Assembly (NCBI GenBank): GCA_002367285.1
Contig: DFBF01000262.1
Location: forward strand, 14,634-26,115
Source: Rhodobacteraceae bacterium UBA3087
GTDB lineage: Bacteria; Pseudomonadota; Alphaproteobacteria; Rhodobacterales; Rhodobacteraceae
Direction: 5' to 3'
DNA length: 11,482 bases
The notes under the pieces are model-generated. The model made no database searches, was not told the origin of the DNA, and saw nothing but the letters and a program-made list of their open reading frames with translations. This document shows positions 6,650-11,482 of this stretch, one piece after another (the stretch's first letter is position 1; each line of letters starts with the position of its first letter). The position numbers were made by a program, and so were the translations under genes.

Positions 6650-8677
6650 TTACAGGCTGGCGGCCAGGCGCGAGCCCTGGTTGATGGCGCGTTTGGCGTC
6701 CAGTTCGGCGGCGACATCCGCACCGCCAATCACATGGGCGGTGATGCCCTTGGCCTGCAAGGCGTCGGCAAGCGACCGTTCAGACACCTGACCCGCGCAC
6801 ATAACCACGGTGTCACATTCGATCAGGCGCGGGTTTTCGCGGGCCTCACCGGTCGACACCATGATGCCGCGCGCCTCGATCCGTTCATAGTTCACGCCGC
6901 CGACCATTTCGACGCCCTTCATCTTAAGGGTCGCGCGGTGGATCCAGCCGGTGGTCTTGCCCAGACCCTTGCCCAGCGCCTGGGCCTTGCGTTGCATCAG
7001 GGTGACCTGACGCGCAGCGGCTTCGGGCTGCGGGCCTTCAGGCGCCAACCCGCCCCGCGCAGTACCCGGATCAGCCACACCCCACTCGGCCAGCCACTCG
7101 TCCAGGTTCTCGGTCGGGCTGTCGCCCTTCTGGGTCAGATATTCGGCGACATCAAAGCCGATCCCACCCGCGCCGATGATCGCCACGCGGTCGCCCACGG
7201 GTGCCTTGCCGCGCAAAACATCAATATATGACAGGACGTTAGCCCCCTCTTGCCCGTCGATCCCCGTATCACGCGGGATAACACCTGTGGCAATAATCAC
7301 CTCGTCAAACCCATCCAGATCATCGGCGCTGACCTCGGTGTTCAGACGCAGGTCGATGCCGGACTTCGCCACCATCGTGCGATACCAATCGACCAGGCCC
7401 CAGAACTCTTCCTTTCCGGGCACCTGTTTGGCCATGTTCAGCTGGCCACCGATTTCATCCGCGCGATCAAACAGCGTGACCTTGTGGCCGCGTTCATCCG
7501 CCACCAAGGCCGTGGCCAGGCCCGCAGGCCCCGCGCCGACAATAGCGATTTTCTTTGCGATTTCAGCGGGTTCAATGGTCAGATCTGTTTCGTAACAGGC
7601 CCGTGGGTTGACCAGACAGGTGGAAATCTTGCCGCCGAATGTGTGGTCCAGACAGGCCTGATTGCAGGCAATACAGGGCGCGATTTCGGCGGCTTTTCCA
7701 GCCGCTGCCTTGGCCACGAAATCGGGGTCGGCCAGGAACGGACGCGCCATCGACACCATGTCGGCCGCGCCACCTGACAGCACCTCTTCGCCAACCTCGG
7801 GCGTGTTGATCCGGTTCGAGGTGATGACCGGGATCGCCACCTGCCCCATCAGCTTTTTCGTCACCCAGGTGAACGCCGCGCGCGGTACGGATGTGGCGAT
7901 GGTCGGGATGCGCGCTTCGTGCCAGCCGATGCCGGTGTTGATGATGGTGGCCCCGGCTTTTTCGACCTCTTTGGCCAGGGTCACAACCTCTTCAAAGCTG
8001 GACCCGTTGGGCACAAGGTCGATCATCGACAGGCGGAAAATCACAATGAAATCAGGGCCTACGGCCTCGCGAACCGCTTTCACAACGGCGATGGACAGGC
8101 GCATCCGGTTATCATAGGACCCGCCCCAATCGTCGGTGCGTTTGTTGGTATGGGCGACCAGAAACTGGTTCAGCAGATAGCCTTCCGAGCCCATGACCTC
8201 GACCCCGTCATAACCGGCTTGTTTGGCCCGCGCGGCGGCCGTGGCGAAATCAGCAATCTGTTTTTGGATGCCGTCTTCGTCCAACTCTTTGGGCGGAAAG
8301 GGGGAAATTGGGCTTTTCACCGGGCTGGCGGACACACAATCCGGCCCGTAAGCATAGCGCCCAGCGTGCAGGATTTGCATTGCGATCTTGCCACCTTCGG
8401 CATGCACGCGGTCCGTGACGCTTTTGTGGTTGGCGATGTCTTCGTCCGTGTAAAGCCCTGCGGCACCAGGGAAAACGCCGCCTTCACGGTTCGGCGCCAT
8501 GCCGCCGGTGACGATCAACGCGGCCCCACCGCGGGCACGCGCGCCGTAGAATTCGGCCACGCGGTTCCAGTCGCCACGCTCCTCCAGCCCGGTATGCATC
8601 GATCCCATCAGAACCCGGTTCTTCAACGTCGTAAAACCCAGATCAAGCGGGGCAAGCAGGTGGGGATAGCTGGTCAT
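6650..8677 (-). CDS. fadH: NADPH-dependent 2,4-dienoyl-CoA reductase
   Basis: This 675-residue enzyme (E. coli FadH has 672) reduces 2,4-dienoyl-CoA during beta-oxidation of polyunsaturated fatty acids. An N-terminal old-yellow-enzyme TIM barrel (about 1-330) carries the catalytic pair Y167 (GSEGY) and H253 (GWHEAR). The [4Fe-4S] ligands are C335, C338, C342 and C354, each one residue beyond the E. coli positions. The flavin/NADPH domains follow, with GAGPAG at 381-386 and a second GAGGIG loop. The segment around GLGKTTGWIHR also matches FadH rather than generic OYE-family oxidases. The frame opens further up at a TTG (8695), but the ATG at 8677 has AAGGA with good spacing. The upstream 212 bp hold three phased palindromes over a plausible promoter. 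The AEC permease follows. Confidence 0.96.
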   Translation of the reverse strand: MTSYPHLLAPLDLGFTTLKNRVLMGSMHTGLEERGDWNRVAEFYGARARGGAALIVTGGMAPNREGGVFPGAAGLYTDEDIANHKSVTDRVHAEGGKIAMQILHAGRYAYGPDCVSASPVKSPISPFPPKELDEDGIQKQIADFATAAARAKQAGYDGVEVMGSEGYLLNQFLVAHTNKRTDDWGGSYDNRMRLSIAVVKAVREAVGPDFIVIFRLSMIDLVPNGSSFEEVVTLAKEVEKAGATIINTGIGWHEARIPTIATSVPRAAFTWVTKKLMGQVAIPVITSNRINTPEVGEEVLSGGAADMVSMARPFLADPDFVAKAAAGKAAEIAPCIACNQACLDHTFGGKISTCLVNPRACYETDLTIEPAEIAKKIAIVGAGPAGLATALVADERGHKVTLFDRADEIGGQLNMAKQVPGKEEFWGLVDWYRTMVAKSGIDLRLNTEVSADDLDGFDEVIIATGVIPRDTGIDGQEGANVLSYIDVLRGKAPVGDRVAIIGAGGIGFDVAEYLTQKGDSPTENLDEWLAEWGVADPGTARGGLAPEGPQPEAAARQVTLMQRKAQALGKGLGKTTGWIHRATLKMKGVEMVGGVNYERIEARGIMVSTGEARENPRLIECDTVVMCAGQVSERSLADALQAKGITAHVIGGADVAAELDAKRAINQGSRLAASL

Positions 8678-8759
8678 TTTGGCGTCCTTGAACAAATTTC
8701 CGATGGATGTTGCGCAGGACGCCAGAGCTTGTCACGCGAAACGCCGCGTAAACAGGCAT

Positions 8760-8840
8760 GTTTAAGGATATTAACCCCTGCTTGGGGCCAAGTTTAACGT
8801 CGTTAACGGTCAAAAGGAGCGATGTTTAACATTGTTAAAC
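8760..8840. promoter_or_regulatory. Array of three phased 17-bp palindromes, candidate operators for fadH
   Basis: Site 1 is GTTTAAGGATATTAACC (8760-8776), site 2 is GTTTAACGTCGTTAACG (8792-8808) and site 3 is GTTTAACATTGTTAAAC (8824-8840). Site 3 is a perfect palindrome with a 3-nt centre; sites 1 and 2 keep TTTAA-N5-TTAA. Their centres (8768, 8800, 8832) are exactly 32 bp apart, about three helical turns, so a protein would sit on one face. Being upstream of fadH and downstream of the convergently placed end of no other operon, they most likely control fadH and the AEC gene. The cognate regulator is unknown; a dimeric repressor of the TetR or GntR type would fit (inference). Confidence 0.7.
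8768..8797 (-). promoter_or_regulatory. Candidate fadH promoter overlapping the palindromes
   Basis: On the minus strand TTAAAC (8797-8792) is followed after 18 bp by TAATAT (8773-8768). The -35 matches the sigma-70 consensus weakly (3 of 6) and the -10 well. The -35 lies within palindrome 2 and the -10 within palindrome 1, so an occupied array would block polymerase. The predicted leader is about 85 nt. Another -35-like hexamer, TTGACC (8813-8808), lacks a partner at normal spacing. Confidence 0.4.
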
Positions 8841-8847
8841 CGCACAA

Positions 8848-8867
8848 TCGGCGCGTCTGGGCGCCGA
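8848..8867 (-). terminator. Possible weak terminator behind the 125-residue protein gene
   Basis: TCGGCGC (8848-8854) and GCGCCGA (8861-8867) form a perfect 7-bp GC-rich stem with a 6-nt loop, 22 nt after the stop codon of the upstream gene. On the minus strand it is followed by TTGTGCGGTTT, a poor T-tract, so termination would be partial. It sits just before the fadH palindromes. Confidence 0.4.
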
Positions 8868-8889
8868 GCATACGTCGCGGCTCCCTACC

Positions 8890-9267
8890 TCAGGTCGTTT
8901 CCAGGCAATGACGGCGAAAGGCGCGTTTCAGCATGTCGAGCTCGGCGCGCAGCAGATCTATTTCGGCGCGAATGTCATCCTCGATCGGCTGCCCCGTGAC
9001 GATCGAAAAGCTGGCCAAACGGTCGCCACTGGCGCGATCAGACATCACGAAGGTCTGCACCCCGTCATACAACAGCTCGCGTGGGATCGGCACGCGGACC
9101 GTGAACCGCCCCGGCGCATTGGTGTCTTCGACCACCTCGACCCCTTCCAGGGTCTGCGTCTGGTGGATCACGTCCAACTGCGGTTGGATCTGTTCGCCAG
9201 AAACCACCAGAACGCCCTCCCAGACACCTGCCTGGATGCGTGTTTTTGTCAGGGTCAGATCGGCCAT
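8890..9267 (-). CDS. Conserved hypothetical protein with C-terminal coiled coil
   Basis: This 125-residue protein has no signal peptide or membrane segment. Residues 1-92 look beta-rich (alternating hydrophobic strands such as GVWEGVLVVSG, GRFTVRVPIP and LASFSIV). Residues 95-120 form an amphipathic, heptad-like charged helix (EIDLLRAELDMLKRAFRRH) suited to a coiled coil, with a single cysteine at 121. I recall similar C-terminal helices in Rhodobacteraceae proteins but no assigned function. The start is firm: ATG at 9267 preceded by AAGGAG, which overlaps the TAA of the upstream gene 10 bp away. Coupled translation suggests the two products act together. Confidence 0.8.
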   Translation of the reverse strand: MADLTLTKTRIQAGVWEGVLVVSGEQIQPQLDVIHQTQTLEGVEVVEDTNAPGRFTVRVPIPRELLYDGVQTFVMSDRASGDRLASFSIVTGQPIEDDIRAEIDLLRAELDMLKRAFRRHCLETT

Positions 9268-9277
9268 GGTCGTCTCC

Positions 9278-10051
9278 TTATACCTCTGCCCGGGGGCGGC
9301 GGCTGAAGTTCACGTCGCGCAGGATCACCTGGCTCATCTCGGGCCCTTCAAAGATCAGATCGACCCAGGCCCGTTCGACGCGTTTCTCGTTCATCTTGGT
9401 ATAGGCAAGGTCGAATTCGACCATGACTTCGCTTTCATGCAGCGGCAGTTCGCGCACCAGCTGTTCGGTGTTCGGGCCGTGCTGCACGTTCAGCCGGGCA
9501 AAGATTTCCAGCGGTTTTTCCATCTCGACCACAGCATTCATCCGCACCAGATGTTTGCGTTTCAATCCCTGAACGGCCTCGGGCGGCAGGTCGATGACCA
9601 GCGATAGGAACGAGCCATCGAACCGGAACACGTCCATGCGCAACCCGAACGGCGCCAGGTCGTTTTCATGGGTATTGCGCACCTGGCGCACGGTCAGCTC
9701 CGAAATCTTGCAGTCATGAAACAGCGTCACCTCGTCGCCAAACATCGCCTTGGTTTCTGCCGCCGCGACGCCGGGCGGGCTGACCGGCCCACGCCACAGT
9801 TGCGGCCGATAGGCCCAATCCGAGTGCAACGGTTTCTGAAACGCATTCGAGCCGACCAGCGGCAGCGTCAGGCGCCCATCGGCAATGAACAACAGCCGGT
9901 CCAGCTGTCGACGCAGCGCCCGCGCACGTCCCCGCAACAGGCGCAGCGAGGCCAGGTCCATCTTGGCGGCCCGGTCCGCAAGCCCGCCCCAACGGTGCAT
10001 CACCCGCTTTTGCAGGATGCGGTCAAGGATACCATTTACGCTTTTCGCCAT
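9278..10051 (-). CDS. Conserved hypothetical protein, probably DUF6478 family
   Basis: The protein has 257 residues and no signal peptide or membrane segment. The N-terminal 55 residues are basic and helical (RAARALRRQLDRL-like composition). From about residue 80 the chain is beta-rich and ends in repeated strand patterns (VMVEFDLAY, RAWVDLIFEG, QVILRDVNFSRRPR) that suggest a jelly-roll or beta-sandwich fold. This is a reading of the pattern, not a match. I associate it with the Rhodobacteraceae family DUF6478 from memory. The ATG at 10051 lacks a close Shine-Dalgarno; CGGAG is 14 nt upstream. It is the first gene of a two-gene unit with the 125-residue protein. Function is unknown; a role linked to glycan or surface assembly is speculation. 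Confidence 0.8.
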   Translation of the reverse strand: MAKSVNGILDRILQKRVMHRWGGLADRAAKMDLASLRLLRGRARALRRQLDRLLFIADGRLTLPLVGSNAFQKPLHSDWAYRPQLWRGPVSPPGVAAAETKAMFGDEVTLFHDCKISELTVRQVRNTHENDLAPFGLRMDVFRFDGSFLSLVIDLPPEAVQGLKRKHLVRMNAVVEMEKPLEIFARLNVQHGPNTEQLVRELPLHESEVMVEFDLAYTKMNEKRVERAWVDLIFEGPEMSQVILRDVNFSRRPRAEV

Positions 10052-10059
10052 GGGGTGCT

Positions 10060-10088
10060 TGGAAACTCCGAGGAATCGATTGTTTCCA
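10060..10088 (-). promoter_or_regulatory. Inverted repeat in the leader of the DUF6478-like gene
   Basis: TGGAAAC (10060-10066) and GTTTCCA (10082-10088) are perfect complements separated by 15 nt, starting 8 nt upstream of the ATG. The spacer contains the self-complementary AATCGATT and the weak ribosome-binding CGGAG. It may be an operator or a leader hairpin that holds the Shine-Dalgarno in its loop. I see no clear promoter hexamers close by. Confidence 0.35.
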
Positions 10089-10132
10089 GTCTTAGGACAT
10101 TTACCCCTGCCAATGCATTAACAAATTCCAAC

Positions 10133-10156
10133 AAAAAGGCCCGTTTTCAACGGCCT
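10133..10156 (-). terminator. Intrinsic terminator overlapping the end of the lipoprotein gene
   Basis: AGGCC (10137-10141) pairs with GGCCT (10152-10156) and GTT (10143-10145) with AAC (10149-10151), giving an 8-bp stem with one bulged C and a 3-nt loop. On the minus strand it is followed directly by T5 (10137-10133). The stop codon of the lipoprotein gene (10149-10147) lies in the hairpin itself, so coding sequence and terminator share bases. It would end the ilvD-lipoprotein transcript. Confidence 0.8.
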
Positions 10157-10896
10157 GCTGCCCGAGACGCTTGTGCCGCTGACGTTGCATCACGCGAATT
10201 GTTTCGCCACTGTAAACGATCGGTCAGGCCAGCAAGCACTTTGCCGCGTGTCGGATTGGCCGCCAAAATGCGTTCCGCCAACGATTTAACCGCACGCAGC
10301 CCGGCCTGATCTTTGTCGGGACGTCCCGAAAATCCGGTCGCAGTGACGGTGATCATGTGATCATTCACCTGAAACAACCCGCGCCAATATGTGTCGTCCA
10401 CCGCGCCCAGACCGTTGGGCGAGCTGTCGGTCACCTGCAAAAACAGCGCCCCGTCGCCGCGGCTGACCTGTTCCACGCTGACGGTGTCGGCGTCCTGGCT
10501 GCGCGACAGGGCGGCGCGCCCCGCGTCGCTGGCAAAGAAGCCCGACAGCCGGTCCAGCGCCGCATCATCCGCCGCCCCGTTTCCGGGGGCAACCGAGGCC
10601 GTCAGAACCATCGGGTGGGCCGGATGTGGGTCATCCGGGTTGTGGGAAATCGCGCGGCATGATCCCAGCAGCACAAAGGCGCCCGTGTCGCGCAGGGAAC
10701 TGCCGGTTTCGTCGATGCAATAGCCTTCGGGCCCGGTGATCGCCACCTTGCCACCTGCCACACGAATGGACTGGGGCGCACGGGCTGTGGGCGTGTCGCT
10801 GCCCCCACCGCCACCGCCCGGAAGGGCCAAGCAGCCTGACAACAGCGAAACGGCGACCACAACGGTCGCCGCCTGTTTTAAACTCGTCAAAAACAC
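10147..10896 (-). CDS. Conserved hypothetical lipoprotein
   Basis: The 249-residue protein is preceded by a reading frame that is open to 11061 but overlaps ilvD there. The GTG at 10896 is preferred, with AAGG 8 nt upstream formed by the ilvD stop region. A TTG at 10899 is an alternative. The product starts with a lipoprotein signal peptide (SLKQAATVVVAVSLLSGC) whose lipobox LSG|C puts the lipidated cysteine at residue 22. A glycine-rich linker follows, then a mature domain of about 210 residues with two cysteines (GYCIDE and LGSCRA). The domain is not one I can name; similar proteins occur in Rhodobacteraceae. It is 10 bp behind ilvD and is closed by a terminator. The link to branched-chain amino acid synthesis is probably positional only. 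Confidence 0.8.
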   Translation of the reverse strand: MFLTSLKQAATVVVAVSLLSGCLALPGGGGGGSDTPTARAPQSIRVAGGKVAITGPEGYCIDETGSSLRDTGAFVLLGSCRAISHNPDDPHPAHPMVLTASVAPGNGAADDAALDRLSGFFASDAGRAALSRSQDADTVSVEQVSRGDGALFLQVTDSSPNGLGAVDDTYWRGLFQVNDHMITVTATGFSGRPDKDQAGLRAVKSLAERILAANPTRGKVLAGLTDRLQWRNNSRDATSAAQASRAAGR

Positions 10897-10906
10897 CAAA
10901 GACGCC

Positions 10907-11482
10907 TTACAGATCCATATAGATATGGCGTTCGACCTTGGCGCCCGGGTGGGTGGTGGCGCCCAGACGGGTGGGCCCAACCAACTGCGCGTATTTCCAC
11001 AGCGCGCCTGAGGTATAGAGTGTCTCGCGCGCGCCTTTCCAGTCGGCTTTGCGGGCTTCAAAGTCGGCGTCCGTCAGGTCGACGTTGATCTCACCCTTAA
11101 GGGCGTCGATGGTGATCATGTCACCGTCTTTCAGCATGGCAATCGGGCCGCCGTGGGCCGCTTCGGGCCCAACGTGACCGACGCAGAAGCCGCGCGTCGC
11201 ACCAGAGAACCGGCCATCGGTGATCAGAGCGACCTTTTTGCCCATGCCCTGACCGGACAGGGCCGCCGTGGTGGCCAGCATTTCGCGCATGCCCGGCCCA
11301 CCGGCGGGGCCTTCGTTGCGGATGACCAGGACTTCGCCTTCTTCATATTCGCGCTTCTGAACGGCGGCAAAGGCATCCTCTTCGCATTCAAAAATGCGCG
11401 CCGGGCCGGTAAAGACCTGCTGTTCTTCACCCATGCCAGCGACCTTCACAATGGCACCTTCGGGGGCGATATTACCCTTCAG
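10907..11482 (-). CDS. ilvD: Dihydroxy-acid dehydratase, C-terminal part (gene continues beyond the right edge)
   Basis: The last 191 residues of IlvD, the iron-sulfur enzyme that converts 2,3-dihydroxy-3-methylbutanoate and its homologue to 2-oxo acids in valine, leucine and isoleucine synthesis. Diagnostic elements are NIAPEGAIVKVAGM at the right edge, the acid-rich IFECEEDAF segment, and TDGRFSGATRGFCVGHVGPEAA, which contains the active-site serine (GRFSG). The cluster-ligand cysteines of the N-terminal part lie outside the window. The frame is open to base 11482 with no start, so the gene is truncated by the window, not broken. It ends with TAA at 10909-10907, and the lipoprotein gene starts 10 bp later. 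Confidence 0.97.
   Translation of the reverse strand: MKGNIAPEGAIVKVAGMGEEQQVFTGPARIFECEEDAFAAVQKREYEEGEVLVIRNEGPAGGPGMREMLATTAALSGQGMGKKVALITDGRFSGATRGFCVGHVGPEAAHGGPIAMLKDGDMITIDALKGEINVDLTDADFEARKADWKGARETLYTSGALWKYAQLVGPTRLGATTHPGAKVERHIYMDL

Noticed and set aside
6613..6729. Upstream extension of the AEC permease
   Set aside because: It overlaps the 3' end of fadH and is hydrophilic, whereas the permease begins with a membrane helix at 6612 behind AGGGGG.
8781..8792. Short palindrome CTTGG-GG-CCAAG between fadH palindromes 1 and 2
   Set aside because: Only 5-bp arms, with a composition unlike the array. It may just be spacer sequence.
7919..8797. Plus-strand open frame opposite fadH
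   Set aside because: The opposite strand encodes FadH with all catalytic and cluster residues; this frame also runs through the palindrome array.
10897..11061. Upstream extension of the lipoprotein gene
   Set aside because: It overlaps ilvD and would bury the signal peptide; the GTG at 10896 restores a normal lipoprotein start.
1..11482. Search for a mobile element, phage, CRISPR, toxin-antitoxin or defence genes
   Set aside because: No transposase, integrase, regular repeat array, tRNA-flanked boundary or known defence motif was seen; composition and gene content are uniform and chromosomal.

Overview
The window reads as ordinary, densely coding chromosome from an alphaproteobacterium of the Rhodobacterales (Roseobacter group). 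The evidence is high G+C with GC-rich third positions, the gene-level resemblance of MetAP, SfsA, LysR and IlvD to that group, and two small proteins (8890-10051) that I know only as uncharacterised Rhodobacteraceae-type families. I see no rRNA, tRNA, CRISPR array, insertion sequence, integrase or toxin-antitoxin signature. No stretch over 300 bp lacks a gene. The longest gaps are 212 bp (8678-8889) and 169 bp (5532-5700), and both hold regulatory-looking symmetry.

Layout. Positions 7-1555 (minus) carry sfsA followed by map, a type I methionine aminopeptidase. Diverging from sfsA across only 36 bp is a tight plus-strand cluster, 1592-4535: a stand-alone CinA/MoaB-type domain protein, a GNAT acetyltransferase, an AhpD-like peroxidase-related protein and a periplasmic OmpA-domain protein. 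The first two junctions are 4-nt ATGA overlaps and the third gap is 6 bp. A hairpin with a T-tract for the minus strand separates this cluster from a convergent minus-strand block. That block, in transcription order, is fadH (2,4-dienoyl-CoA reductase, 8677-6650), an AEC-family permease (6612-5701, 37 bp behind fadH) and a LysR-type regulator (5531-4626).

Upstream on the minus strand, 10051-8890 encodes two translationally coupled proteins of unknown function. Before them come a GTG-started lipoprotein gene (10896-10147), placed directly behind ilvD, and the C-terminal part of ilvD (dihydroxy-acid dehydratase), which runs off the right edge.

The metabolic genes are housekeeping: protein maturation, branched-chain amino acid synthesis and unsaturated fatty-acid beta-oxidation. 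The most interesting signals are non-coding. Upstream of fadH, three near-identical 17-bp palindromes (GTTTAAC-N3-GTTAAAC type) are centred at exactly 32-bp intervals over a plausible promoter, which looks like an operator array. Upstream of lysR there is a nested, two-tier inverted repeat. The strongest candidate for undescribed biology at the protein level is the coupled pair at 8890-10051. I found no convincing evidence of a defence system or mobile island.
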